Source of the DNA: Duganella lactea
GTDB lineage: Bacteria > Pseudomonadota > Gammaproteobacteria > Burkholderiales > Burkholderiaceae_D
Length of the DNA stretch: 64,000 nucleotides
Direction of reading: 5' to 3'
Assembly (NCBI RefSeq): GCF_009857505.1
Contig: NZ_WWCP01000001.1
Location: 310,001-374,000, forward strand
The notes below the pieces were generated by a model. That model saw only the letters and a list, made by a program, of their open reading frames with translations, had not been told where the DNA came from and made no database searches. The position numbers were made by a program, and so were the translations under genes. Shown here in pieces: positions 38,231-48,002 of the stretch (its first letter is position 1; each line of letters starts with the position of its first letter).

Positions 38231-38755
38231 ATGATCGATCTCGGTCTCACCAAACTGGCGGTCATCGGCGTGGTTGCGCTGGTCGTCATCGGCCCTGAAA
38301 AGCTGCCGAAAGTGGCGCGCATGGCCGGCACGCTGTATGGCCGCGCCCAGCGTTATCTGAACGACGTCAAGTCCGAGGTGACGCGCGAAATCGAGATGGA
38401 AGAACTGCGCAACCTGCAAAAGGAAGTGCAGGAAGCCGCGCAGAACGTCAAGTCCGAGGTGGAAAACTCGATTTCGCAGAACATGGCGGACTTGGAGAAC
38501 AACTGGAGCGACAGCTCGTCCTCGTCCGATACGGCGGCCTCGTCCGGGTATTCCGGGTATTCCGCTTACAGCCATGTCACCACCGATGACCTGGCGCGCA
38601 AGGCGCGTGAATTCCGCCGCAAGAAACTGGTACGCAATTCCGCCATCCCCAATTGGTACAAGCAGCGTCATGGCGGCAAGATGCATGTGACGTCCGGCGC
38701 CGCCCGCGTGGCGCGCTTCCGTCCGCGTGGTCCGACCAACAGTTCTTTCTACTAA
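38231..38755 (+). CDS. tatB: Sec-independent translocase subunit TatB
   Basis: A 174-residue protein with an N-terminal membrane helix (LGLTKLAVIGVVALVVIGPE), the invariant GPEKLPKVARMAGTLYGRAQ hinge and amphipathic helix, and a long helical cytoplasmic part. The C-terminal half has a Ser-rich linker and a very basic tail (RRKKLVRNSAIPNWYKQRHG). With TatC it forms the twin-arginine signal receptor. Confidence 0.93.
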   Translation: MIDLGLTKLAVIGVVALVVIGPEKLPKVARMAGTLYGRAQRYLNDVKSEVTREIEMEELRNLQKEVQEAAQNVKSEVENSISQNMADLENNWSDSSSSSDTAASSGYSGYSAYSHVTTDDLARKAREFRRKKLVRNSAIPNWYKQRHGGKMHVTSGAARVARFRPRGPTNSSFY

Positions 38756-39511
38756 ATGAGTACACCTAACCAGGGCGAAGAGACCTTTATCTCTCACCTG
38801 ATCGAATTGCGTGACCGCTTGGTCAAGGCGACGATCGGCATTGCCATCATGTGCATCGGCCTGATGATCTGGCCGGGGCCGTCGCGCATCTACGACATCA
38901 TTGCCGAGCCGATGATCGCCTCGCTGCCGGTCGGCTCGAAGATGATCGCCACCGGCGTGGTGTCGCCGTTTCTGGTGCCGATGAAAGTGACGCTGGTGAT
39001 CGCCATCATCCTGGCCTTGCCGTGGGTGCTGTACCAGCTGTGGGCGTTCGTGGCGCCGGGCTTGTACGCGCATGAGAAGCGGCTGATCGCGCCGCTGGTG
39101 ATCTCGTCGTCGGCCTTGTTCATGGCCGGCGTGGCGTTCTGCTATTTCCTGGTGTTTGGCCGGGTGTTCCATTTCATCGCCGAATTCTCGCCGCAGTCGA
39201 TCGCGGTGACGCCGGATATCGAGAACTATCTGGACTTCGTCATGTCGATGTGCCTGGCGTTTGGCGCGGCATTCGAGGTGCCGGTGGTGGTGGTGATCCT
39301 GGTGCGCATGGGCCTGGTGAGTGTGGCCAAGCTGAAGGAGATTCGTCCTTACGCCGTCGTTGGCGCCTTTGTCATCGCGGCGATTGTGACGCCGCCGGAT
39401 GCGGTGTCGATGTTCTCGCTGGCGATTCCGATGTGCCTGCTGTTCGAGCTGGGTCTGCTGGTGGCCCCGATGTTCGTCCGCATCTCGACCGCCCCGGAAG
39501 AAGAAGCCTGA
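38756..39511 (+). CDS. tatC: Sec-independent translocase subunit TatC
   Basis: A 251-residue six-helix membrane protein that recognises twin-arginine signal peptides. It has the family start (FISHLIELRDRLVKATIGIA with the conserved HLxELRxRL), the periplasmic Pro-rich loop, FVAPGLYAHEKRLIAPLVI, and the MCLAFGAAFEVPVVVVILV stretch with the conserved Glu. It begins immediately after the tatB stop. No T-rich hairpin terminator is obvious in the 163 bp that follow. Confidence 0.95.
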   Translation: MSTPNQGEETFISHLIELRDRLVKATIGIAIMCIGLMIWPGPSRIYDIIAEPMIASLPVGSKMIATGVVSPFLVPMKVTLVIAIILALPWVLYQLWAFVAPGLYAHEKRLIAPLVISSSALFMAGVAFCYFLVFGRVFHFIAEFSPQSIAVTPDIENYLDFVMSMCLAFGAAFEVPVVVVILVRMGLVSVAKLKEIRPYAVVGAFVIAAIVTPPDAVSMFSLAIPMCLLFELGLLVAPMFVRISTAPEEEA

Positions 39512-39674
39512 GCGTCACAAGCACCAGCTCGCTCGGCGCAACGCTTGCCTCGGCCAGCGCGTAACTCAGCGCCGCTGCTTGTGCCTCCGCCTTGATCGGA
39601 GCAGAAAACAGCTGCGCCGCAGCCGTTCTCCATCGTATCGAACCACTTGCCCATCGGTTTGAGCGCGCGCAGGA

Positions 39675-41615
39675 TTACTGTGTCATCAGCCCCTTGATCA
39701 CCCGCACCGGCGCGCTGCCGTAGCTGAGGAATTGCTCGTGGAATTCCTTCAGGTTGAAGCGCGCGCCCAACTGCTGCTTGCGCTGCTCGCGCAATTCCAT
39801 GATCTCGCTGTAGCCGCTGAAATAGCTGGTCAGCTGCACCGACGACACCTGCACCCGGTGCCATTTCTCCACCGCCTCGGTGCGCGTCTGGAACGCCTGG
39901 CGCGTCAGCAGATCGATCGCCTGCTCTTCGGTCATGCCCAGCACATGCACACTGTAATCAAGAATGGTGTTGGTCACGCTGCGCAGATTCCACTTGGAAT
40001 ACATCAGCCACATCTCCGGCGCGTTGTCGCCATAGCCGGACTCCAGCATCATGCGCTCGCCATACACCGCCCAGCCCTCCACCATCGCGCCATTGCCGAA
40101 GATCGACTTGACGATCGACGGCGAACGGTTGGCATACACCAGTTGCGCGTAGTGGCCCGGAATCGCCTCGTGGATATTCAGGATCTGCAAGATCCAGTGG
40201 TTGTACTCGCGCAGGCTGCTTTCGGCCTGCTCCGGCGTGGCGTTGTCCAGCGGCGTCACGTTGTAGTAAGTGCGGTCCTGCGGACGATACGGTCCCGGCG
40301 CATCGATGCTGGCGCCCGCCACACCGGCCGCGTAGGCCGGCGTCGCGCGCACTTCCAGCGGCTTGTTCGGGTCCAGCGTCAGCAGGTTCTTGCTGATCAC
40401 CCAATCCTGCAGCACCGGAATCTGGCGCTTGATCTCGTTGACGAAATCCTCGCGCGCCACATGGCGCTCGGACAGCTTGTCGATCACCATGCCGATCTTG
40501 GCGTAACGGTCGGTCGGCTTGGCGACGGTCCCCATGGTCTTGTCCCACAGCTCATCGGACAGCTTGTCCATATTCGCCAGCAACTCCTCGCGCGCCACCA
40601 GCGCCTTTTGATAGGTCTGCTCGGCGGTGCTGGCCGACTGGATATCGTAGGCAAATTTCTGTTCATACAACTCCTTGCCGAGGCGGAAGGTGCGGCGGCC
40701 CCGGGTGTCCATCTGCTTGTCCATCTCGGTCAGGAAGGCAACATAGCTGTCCACTGCGGTCAGCGCCTCATTGATGCGCTGGGTGTACTGCTGCTTCTCC
40801 ATCGGCGTCAGGATCGACGCCTGCGCCGCCTTGTCCACCTCGACCAGCAAGCTCTGCACGCCGGGCGCTTGCTTGATCGCCAGACGTGTGTGCTCGCGGG
40901 TTGGATTGACGATGTTGGCGCGCGCCGCCTCGTAGTACGCCGGAATGCTGGCGATGCGCTTGAGCAGCGTGCGCAGGCGCTGCGGCTGGGCCGCGTATTC
41001 GGTATGCAGGATCAGATCGATCGGGCCGGCCACGTTGTAGCTGGCCGGATTCCACTCCCACTCGCGCAGCGTGGTCAGGCGGAAGCGGTCGGCTTGCAGC
41101 TTGTTGACCAGCAGCGCCAGGTCGGTACGCTGCTTGGCGGCCAGGCCGTTGGTCTTGACCGCGCCAAAGCGCTGCAGCCATTCTTCGATGAAGGCCAGTT
41201 CCTTGGCCTGCTCTTCCTTGTTCGGTACGGTCAGCATGGCGGCGGTGTCGTACTTGCCGGCGTAGATGGCGGATTCCGAATCGATGCGCCACAGCGCGTT
41301 GAGAAATTGGTTGCTGAGATTGTCGAACTGGCGATCCTGCCAGCGTTCCGACGCCACCTTGAGCGCCGGAACGCTGGCCGCAGCGGCCACTGTCCGGCCC
41401 TTGCCGGTGGCCCGGACGACCGGCTTGCCCTTACTCTTGCCCTTGCCCCTGACGGCCCTGGCCGATTTGGTGGACTTGCTGGTGTTGGTGGCTTTCGCCT
41501 TGCCGCTGCTCTTCTTGGTGGGCGCGGCCTTGTGGTGGTGGGTGGCGGCATCGGCCGGCGCGGCGGCCAGCGCCGCCATCAGCGCAGCCAATGCAAATTT
41601 CGTCTTGATCATCAT
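39675..41615 (-). CDS. Secreted DUF885 family protein (putative metallopeptidase)
   Basis: A 646-residue exported protein. The signal peptide is MMIKTKFALAALMAALAAAP plus ADA, then a Lys/Ser/Thr-rich low-complexity linker of about 50 residues (KKSSGKAKATNTSKSTKSAR and so on), then the DUF885 domain. The domain shows YYNVTPLDNATPEQ, the metal-site-like IHEAIPGHYAQLVYANRSP (HExxPGH) and EGWAVYGERMMLESG, patterns that place DUF885 near zinc peptidases. The ATG at 41615 has AAGG 7 nt upstream; earlier codons are hydrophobic filler without family match. The substrate is unknown. Confidence 0.85.
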   Translation of the reverse strand: MMIKTKFALAALMAALAAAPADAATHHHKAAPTKKSSGKAKATNTSKSTKSARAVRGKGKSKGKPVVRATGKGRTVAAAASVPALKVASERWQDRQFDNLSNQFLNALWRIDSESAIYAGKYDTAAMLTVPNKEEQAKELAFIEEWLQRFGAVKTNGLAAKQRTDLALLVNKLQADRFRLTTLREWEWNPASYNVAGPIDLILHTEYAAQPQRLRTLLKRIASIPAYYEAARANIVNPTREHTRLAIKQAPGVQSLLVEVDKAAQASILTPMEKQQYTQRINEALTAVDSYVAFLTEMDKQMDTRGRRTFRLGKELYEQKFAYDIQSASTAEQTYQKALVAREELLANMDKLSDELWDKTMGTVAKPTDRYAKIGMVIDKLSERHVAREDFVNEIKRQIPVLQDWVISKNLLTLDPNKPLEVRATPAYAAGVAGASIDAPGPYRPQDRTYYNVTPLDNATPEQAESSLREYNHWILQILNIHEAIPGHYAQLVYANRSPSIVKSIFGNGAMVEGWAVYGERMMLESGYGDNAPEMWLMYSKWNLRSVTNTILDYSVHVLGMTEEQAIDLLTRQAFQTRTEAVEKWHRVQVSSVQLTSYFSGYSEIMELREQRKQQLGARFNLKEFHEQFLSYGSAPVRVIKGLMTQ

Positions 41616-41803
41616 GTGCAGCCTTGTGTCTGAAGCGGGGAAGATTATCACTAATCTCGCCGCTTGAGAGCGCTCGATACAAGACAAAACATGCAGCAAA
41701 AGGAAGCTTATTTTCCTGATAATGAAATATAGATGGTCTCTCCCGGTGGAATGGCGCCGGCTGGCGCCTCTGCTTAAGACGGCCAACATGGGGTGAAGTT
41801 GCG

Positions 41804-44800
41804 TTACTTCTTCAAGCCCTCCTGCAGCATCGCCAGCATCTCGGCGGCCGACATGCGGCCGCTGACATCGCTGCCTTCGAGCAGGCTGTCGGCCAGGTCG
41901 CGCTTGTGCTGGTGAAGGTCAACGATGCCTTCCTCGATGGTGTGGCGCGCCACCAGCCGGTAGATGGTCACCGGCCGTAACTGGCCCATGCGGTGCGCGC
42001 GGTCGGAGGCCTGGTCTTCCACCGCCGGGTTCCACCACGGGTCCATGTGGATCACGTAGTCGGCGGCGGTCAGGTTGATGCCGACGCCGCCCGCCTTCAG
42101 CGAGATCAGGAACACATCGCCGTCACCGGCCTGGAAGGCGTCGACACGCTTCTTGCGGTCGGCCATCGCGGTCGAGCCGTCGAGGTATTGATAGCTGACG
42201 CCCTGTGCATCGAGGTGGGCGCGGATCAGCGCCAGATGGTCGACGAACTGGCTGAATACCAGCACCTTGTGCTTGTTCTCCAGCAGGCCTTCCAGCAGAT
42301 GCGCGAAGGCCGCCAGCTTGCTGCTGGCCAGTTGCAGGTCCGGCGCGATCAGGTTGGGATTGCAGCAGGCGCGGCGCAGCTTCATGATCTCGGCCAGGAT
42401 CTGGATCGATTTCTTCTCGGCCGGGCCTTCGACCTTCTGCAGGTTTTCCAGCGCCGCGCGGCGCAGCGATTCGTACAGCGCCGTTTCGTCGGCCGACAGA
42501 TCGACTTCCAGCGTGATCTCGGTGCGCGACGGCAGCTCGGTCAGCACCTGCGACTTGGTGCGGCGCAGGATGAACGGCTGGATCAAACGGCGCAGGCGCT
42601 TGCGCGCACCGAGTTCGGCGCGGTGGTCCTGCGGCTTCTCGATCGGCGCGGCGAAGCGCAGGTTGAACTGCTCGATGCTGCCCAGCAGGCCCGGATTGAT
42701 GAAGCGGAACAGGTTCCACAATTCGCCGAGGTGATTTTCCAGCGGCGTGCCGGTGACGGCCACGCGGAAGTCACCCTTCAGCGCCATCACGGCGGCCGAG
42801 CGCTTGGTGGCGGCGTTCTTGATGGCCTGCGCCTCATCCAGCACGATGCTGTGCCACTGGACCTTGGCGAACAGCGCGGCCTCCAGTTGCAGCAGGCCGT
42901 AGCTGGTCACCACCACATCATACGGTTGCAGGTTGTTCAGCAGTCCGGCGCGGTCGCCGGGACCGAACAAGTGCATGTTCAGCGTCGGCGCGAAGCGCGC
43001 GGCTTCGCTCATCCAGTTCATGCAGACGGAGGTCGGCGCGATCACCAGCGTCGGGCCTTGTGGCGCGCGTGACAGCATCAGCGCCAGCGCCTGCAGCGTT
43101 TTACCCAGGCCCATGTCGTCGGCCAGGCAGGCGCCCACGCCCCAATGCGCGAGGCGCGCCAGCCAGTTGTAGCCTTCCACCTGATAGTCGCGCAGCTCCG
43201 CCTGCAAGGTGCTCGGCAGTTGCGGCTCGAACGCGGTCTGCGCCTGCATGCGCGACAGATGCTCCTTCCACAGCTTGTCGGATTTGAGACCGCCGACATC
43301 GTCGGCCAGTTCCTCCAGCGCGAACGAGGCCAATGGATGCACGCGCACGCCGTCGGCGGTGATCTCGCCGTAGGCGCTGACCTCTTGCAGGCGGCGATAC
43401 AATTCCTCGGTCAGCGCCATGTAGCGGTTTTCGCCCAGTTCGACGAAGCGGCCGTGGCTCTTTTCCATCATCTCCAGCAGCGTGCGCAGGTCGATGACCT
43501 TGCCTTCATCGACTTGCAGTTCGCCGCTGGCGGCAAACCAGTCCTTGTTGCTCTTGATGGCCAGGCGCAGCTGCTTGGTCTCGACCTTGTTGGTCACGCG
43601 GAAGCGCTCGCCCTCCGGCCAGGCGATGACGATGCTGGCCGGGTCCAGCGCCTGCAATTCCACCAGCAGTTGCAGGCAGAGCGCCGGTTGGCCCAGCAGC
43701 CATTCGCCATGTTCCTGCTCGGCCGCCTCCAGCACCGGGCAGTGGGCGATCAGGCCGCGCTCCGCATCGCGTTCGTCGATCAGCTTGCGGCGCGCCTGCA
43801 CCGGCTTGCCGCCGATGTCGGCGATCACGCTGTCGGCGCCGTCGCCTGGCTTGTAGTAGGCGCCATTGACCAATGGCCGCACCAGGATCTGCATTTTCAG
43901 GCCGTGCTGGTAGGGCAGCAGATGCAGATGCAGGCGCATGTCGGCTTCCATCTGCTCCATGTCCGGCGCGGCGCCGCCGATATCCGACTGCACCGTCACC
44001 AGCGACGAGATGGCGCTGATGGCCGACAGCACCTGTTCTTCCGCATGCGCCGGCACGTTGAGGGCATCGCCGACGATGGCGGCGATCTTGCGGTGTTCTT
44101 CGAGGATGTTGACCACGCGCAGGCGGGTCGGTGTCTCCCTGGTGATGACCACCGAGGAGTTATCGTCGGGGATCGCCGGTTGCAGGCGCAGCTCCAGGTT
44201 GCCGGGGCTGCGCTTGACCAGCAGTTCCGGCTCGCCGGCGAGCATTTCCACGCGCATGTCCGGCAGGTCGGACCAGAACAGCAGCGGGTGGCCCACCAGC
44301 ACCGGCGCGGCGCGCTGCGGATCGATTTCGTAGGTCAGGCCGGAGGACTGGTAGCCGCGATGCGCGACGCTGATCGCTTCCGCCGCGCGGATGTCCTGCG
44401 GCGTCAGGAAGTTGAACTGCTCGCCGTCAAAGCGCAGCCGCTTCAGGCCGACCGCACGGCCCTTGCTCCACAAGCCGCGTGCATCGCGCTTCTGCTCCAC
44501 CGGCGTGATGTCGGTCAGGCCGTGGCGTGGATCGTAGGTCAGCAACCACACCAGGCGCGAGCTGCCCGCCGCCTCGGCGGCCGACGGCTGGTGCAGGTTG
44601 ATCAGCGCGGTCAGCTGGCGCTGCCAGCCTTCCTGCCGCTCGAACCAGGTGGTGAGATCGGGGAAGCCGTAGCGCGAGCGCAGCGCCTGGGCGTGGGTCT
44701 GCATGGCCGCCTCGCCCATCTGGCCGAGCAGCGCGGCGGCCTGGCCGGCGATGAACAGGTAGCCGGCGCGTTCGGCGTTCTGCACCAGCTCCTGCAACTG

Positions 44801-45961
44801 CTCCTTGCGCTGTTGCAGTTCCGGCAGCGATAACCAGAAGTACAGCAGGTACTGGAACATCTGCGTTTGCAGCGCCGGTTCCCACGGCAGCTTCGACACC
44901 GCCTCGACCGGCATGATGCCGGCGCGGATCTGGCGCAGCATGTCGATCTGCTGATGCACCGAGCTGTCATGGTTCTTCGGCAGCTTGACAGCGATCTCCA
45001 GATAACTGTCGGCGGCCTTCAAATGGCGCGCGTCGCCGCTACGCAGCGCCGCCAGCAGGTACAGCTGCGCGCCCATGCCGGTGAACAGCTGCTTGCGTTT
45101 TCCGGTGTCGCGGCGCAGGGTTTTCAGCGCGACGTCAAAGCCGGTGATGGCGGCGCTGGCGGCGCCGCGCAGCAGCACGATCACGCTGGCGAGGTACTGG
45201 CTTTGCGCGCCGGCGGTACGTTCGAGGTAGCGCTTGGCGTCGTCCAGACGGCCGCACAGCAGCGCGTCTTCCGCCATCGCCAGGCGCAGTTCGGCGCTGA
45301 CGTCGCCGTGGCGCCGCTGCAGGTGCATCTGGCAGTATTCGCGGATTGCCAGCACGCTGGCCGGTTCGTGCTGGGCGTGTTGCTGCAGGACCGCCAGGAT
45401 ATCGTCCTGCAGCAGGGGGCTGACCAGCAGGATCATGCCCGGCTCGAACGGGCGGCCGAAGATGTCGACGATGGGATGCAGCTGCGCCGCCTCGTAGCTG
45501 CCCAGGCAGAACGCCAGCATTGGCTGGATTTGCTGCGGGCCGTGGCCGCGCAGAAGGCCCATGCGCAGGCGCGCCATGCCGGCGCGGTAGCTGCGCGGCT
45601 CCATGCTGTTCCAGGTCTGGCGCATCGGCACCAGTTCGGCGTAGGCGGCGCACAGGTCTTCCATCGCGTGCGTGCCGATGGCGGAGCGGATCGCCGGCCA
45701 GCGCAGCTTGGGATTGCAGACAAAGCCGCGCCCCGTCACCGCGCTGATGAAGGCCAGCCGCTCCAGCCTGGACATGGCATCGTCCAGCGTGGCGACGGTG
45801 TACAGATTGCCGTCGTCGTCACGCTCGATGCGCGCGTGCTTCAGGTGATCGAGGATGGCGGTGCGGCCCATCGGTTCGCCCACCAGCGCGAGCAGGGCGA
45901 GGATGGCTTTTTCATTGGCGGGCAGCGCGTCGAATTCGGCGAGCAGCTTGGGGTCGGTCAT
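41804..45961 (-). CDS. SNF2 family DEAD/DEAH-box helicase (1385 aa)
   Basis: A second, larger SWI2/SNF2 ATPase. The motor is C-terminal: LADDMGLGKTLQALALML near residue 950, DEAQ near 1040 (VLDEAQAIKNAATK), VTGTPLENHLGELWNLFRFI, then VLVFSQFVDHLALIRAHL, SLKAGGVGINLTAADYVIH and the terminal ASDRAHRMGQ. The first 900 residues have an N-terminal winged-helix-like segment (LALLALVGEPMGRTAILDHL) and a long alpha-helical region. Its start codon overlaps the S9 peptidase stop (ATGA), so the two are translationally coupled. Likely a dsDNA translocase that remodels nucleoprotein; its target is unknown. Confidence 0.92.
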   Translation of the reverse strand: MTDPKLLAEFDALPANEKAILALLALVGEPMGRTAILDHLKHARIERDDDGNLYTVATLDDAMSRLERLAFISAVTGRGFVCNPKLRWPAIRSAIGTHAMEDLCAAYAELVPMRQTWNSMEPRSYRAGMARLRMGLLRGHGPQQIQPMLAFCLGSYEAAQLHPIVDIFGRPFEPGMILLVSPLLQDDILAVLQQHAQHEPASVLAIREYCQMHLQRRHGDVSAELRLAMAEDALLCGRLDDAKRYLERTAGAQSQYLASVIVLLRGAASAAITGFDVALKTLRRDTGKRKQLFTGMGAQLYLLAALRSGDARHLKAADSYLEIAVKLPKNHDSSVHQQIDMLRQIRAGIMPVEAVSKLPWEPALQTQMFQYLLYFWLSLPELQQRKEQLQELVQNAERAGYLFIAGQAAALLGQMGEAAMQTHAQALRSRYGFPDLTTWFERQEGWQRQLTALINLHQPSAAEAAGSSRLVWLLTYDPRHGLTDITPVEQKRDARGLWSKGRAVGLKRLRFDGEQFNFLTPQDIRAAEAISVAHRGYQSSGLTYEIDPQRAAPVLVGHPLLFWSDLPDMRVEMLAGEPELLVKRSPGNLELRLQPAIPDDNSSVVITRETPTRLRVVNILEEHRKIAAIVGDALNVPAHAEEQVLSAISAISSLVTVQSDIGGAAPDMEQMEADMRLHLHLLPYQHGLKMQILVRPLVNGAYYKPGDGADSVIADIGGKPVQARRKLIDERDAERGLIAHCPVLEAAEQEHGEWLLGQPALCLQLLVELQALDPASIVIAWPEGERFRVTNKVETKQLRLAIKSNKDWFAASGELQVDEGKVIDLRTLLEMMEKSHGRFVELGENRYMALTEELYRRLQEVSAYGEITADGVRVHPLASFALEELADDVGGLKSDKLWKEHLSRMQAQTAFEPQLPSTLQAELRDYQVEGYNWLARLAHWGVGACLADDMGLGKTLQALALMLSRAPQGPTLVIAPTSVCMNWMSEAARFAPTLNMHLFGPGDRAGLLNNLQPYDVVVTSYGLLQLEAALFAKVQWHSIVLDEAQAIKNAATKRSAAVMALKGDFRVAVTGTPLENHLGELWNLFRFINPGLLGSIEQFNLRFAAPIEKPQDHRAELGARKRLRRLIQPFILRRTKSQVLTELPSRTEITLEVDLSADETALYESLRRAALENLQKVEGPAEKKSIQILAEIMKLRRACCNPNLIAPDLQLASSKLAAFAHLLEGLLENKHKVLVFSQFVDHLALIRAHLDAQGVSYQYLDGSTAMADRKKRVDAFQAGDGDVFLISLKAGGVGINLTAADYVIHMDPWWNPAVEDQASDRAHRMGQLRPVTIYRLVARHTIEEGIVDLHQHKRDLADSLLEGSDVSGRMSAAEMLAMLQEGLKK

Positions 45962-47874
45962 GCGTGGTTCAGCTTAAAGATGGTTTGATAGAAGCGCAGT
46001 TCCGCCTCCAGCGTGCGGATGATGTTTTCGGCTTTACGGAAGCCGTGGCCCTCGCCTTCCAGCTCGACGTATTCGACCGGGATGCCGCGCTTGCTCAGCG
46101 CCTCGACCATCATTTGCGATTGCTGCGGCGGCACGACCTTGTCGTCCAGTCCCTGGAAGAAGATCATGGGGCGCGACAGCTTGTCGGTGTGGTTGATCGG
46201 CGAGCGCTGGGCGTAGATGGCGTCCGCCTGCGCCTTGGGCGCGATCAGGTATTCGTTGTAGTGCGACTCGAATTTGTGCGAATCCTGATCCAGGCCTTTC
46301 AGGTCGGACACGCCGTAGTAGCTGGCGCCGGCCTTGAACACGTTGTGGAAGGTCAGCGCGCACAGCGTGGTCAGGCCGCCGGCGCTGCCGCCGCGGATGA
46401 TCAGGCGCTCGCCGTCGGCCAGGCCGCGCGCCACCAGCGCCTCGGCGCCGGCCACGCAGTCTTCGACATCGACGATGCCCCATTGGCCCTTGAGCAGGTC
46501 GCGGTAGGCGCGGCCAAAGCCGGTGCTGCCGCCGTAGTTCACATCCAGCACGCCGAAGCCGCGGCTGGTCCAGTACTGGATCTTCAGGTTCAGCGTGTTG
46601 ACGGTCATGCCGGTCGGGCCGCCGTGGCCGATGGTGATGACCGGCGGCTTGCCGCCCTCGGGCGCCCGCACGTTCTGGTTGCGCGGCGGGTAGTAGAAGG
46701 CGTGCGCGGTGCGGCCGTTGGCGCTGGGGTAGCTGATGCTGGTCGGGATGGACAGGTCGGCTTGGTCCGGCAAGTCTTCGATCGACTGGGCGAGGATTTC
46801 GACGCCGTCCTCGGTGAAGTCAATGCGCGCCAGTTCCATTGGAATGGCCGGGCCGCCGGCCAGCATGGCGATGTAGCCGTTGCCGACGCGTAGTTCGCGG
46901 ATTTCCTCGTAGGGATTGGCGATGGCTTCCAGCTTGCCGCTGCCCGGCAGCAGGCGCGCCAGGCGGCTGACGCCTTGGTCGATGTAGGTGCAGATAATTT
47001 CGCTGGCCGAGCGGAAGCCGTACATGCTGTTGCCGAAGGTCCAGTGCGGCGAGGCGAATTCGGCCGCCATCGGGCACAGGCCTTCGACGCGCTGGCGGTC
47101 GGCGCACAGGCGGTACAGATTCCACCAGCCGCTGCGATCGGAGACGAAGTGCAGCAGGTTGTCGGGCGACCATTCGGGCTGGCAGATCGATTCGTCGGCG
47201 CCGCCGGCGATGCGGACGGCGGTCGACAGCGTGCCGTCGTCGTTAAAATCGGCCAGCCAGAGCGTGGTGCCTTGCCACGGCATGCGCGGATGGTCCCAGC
47301 TGATCCAGGTCAGCGAGCGGCTATCGGGCGACACCCGCGGCGACGAGTAAAAATCGGCGCCCTGCGCCAGCACCGTCTCAACGCCGGTCATGCTGATGGC
47401 GCAGATGGTGTTGGCCGGCTGCGCGTGCTCGTCATCGCCATGCAGTTCGCGCACGGCGATCAGGCGCTGGCGCGCGCGGTCCACCGCGAAATCGGCGAAA
47501 CGCTGCTTGCCCGGCCGCGTCACCGCCACCGGCGCTTCGCCCGCCACCATTTTGTGGACGACGTTGTCCTTGAAATGGCTGAAATACACCGTGTCGCCGT
47601 CCACCACATAGGCGCCGCCGCCATATTCATGCACGCGCGAACGCACATTGAAGGGAGCCGGCGTCAACTCTTCGGTGGTCGCGCCGTGATAACGCAGCAG
47701 CGTGTTGCGTCCCGCCTCCGCCGCGCGGCCGGCCAGCCAGAAGATATCGCTGCCATCGGCCCCGCCCAGCATCAGGGACGACATCGGCGTCGCGCCGGCG
47801 GCCACGCGCGCCGCGCTGATGGGCGACGGCCAGGTGCCGTAGGGGGCGATGGTGGCGGGTGCGGAAGAGGTCAT
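45958..47874 (-). CDS. S9 family prolyl oligopeptidase-type peptidase
   Basis: A 638-residue serine peptidase: an N-terminal beta-propeller (repeated blades, for example ISPDSRSLTWISWDHPRMPW type strands in VSPDSRSLTWISWDHPRM) and a C-terminal alpha/beta hydrolase. The nucleophile is Ser in IIRGGSAGGLTTLCAL, with Asp in FFQGLDDKVVPPQQ and His in LEGEGHGFRKAE. There is no signal peptide, so it is cytoplasmic. It resembles dipeptidyl aminopeptidase/acylaminoacyl peptidases. The start MTSSAPATIAPYG is chosen because upstream codons lack family match. Coupled to the downstream SNF2 gene. Confidence 0.9.
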   Translation of the reverse strand: MTSSAPATIAPYGTWPSPISAARVAAGATPMSSLMLGGADGSDIFWLAGRAAEAGRNTLLRYHGATTEELTPAPFNVRSRVHEYGGGAYVVDGDTVYFSHFKDNVVHKMVAGEAPVAVTRPGKQRFADFAVDRARQRLIAVRELHGDDEHAQPANTICAISMTGVETVLAQGADFYSSPRVSPDSRSLTWISWDHPRMPWQGTTLWLADFNDDGTLSTAVRIAGGADESICQPEWSPDNLLHFVSDRSGWWNLYRLCADRQRVEGLCPMAAEFASPHWTFGNSMYGFRSASEIICTYIDQGVSRLARLLPGSGKLEAIANPYEEIRELRVGNGYIAMLAGGPAIPMELARIDFTEDGVEILAQSIEDLPDQADLSIPTSISYPSANGRTAHAFYYPPRNQNVRAPEGGKPPVITIGHGGPTGMTVNTLNLKIQYWTSRGFGVLDVNYGGSTGFGRAYRDLLKGQWGIVDVEDCVAGAEALVARGLADGERLIIRGGSAGGLTTLCALTFHNVFKAGASYYGVSDLKGLDQDSHKFESHYNEYLIAPKAQADAIYAQRSPINHTDKLSRPMIFFQGLDDKVVPPQQSQMMVEALSKRGIPVEYVELEGEGHGFRKAENIIRTLEAELRFYQTIFKLNHA

Positions 47875-48002
47875 AACGCGGCTCCAGAAAGGTCTATGCG
47901 CAGCATTGTACCGGGGAGCTCCGGCCCCCGGACATCGCTTAACAATGGAAAATCGGCATGGGATGCGATAATAGCGCCTTTGAATGTTCAGAATTGCCTT
48001 CC

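Noticed and set aside
39512-39674. Possible remnant of a serine protease gene after tatC
   Set aside because: Translation of all frames in this 163-bp gap gave no convincing match to a protease or any other family.
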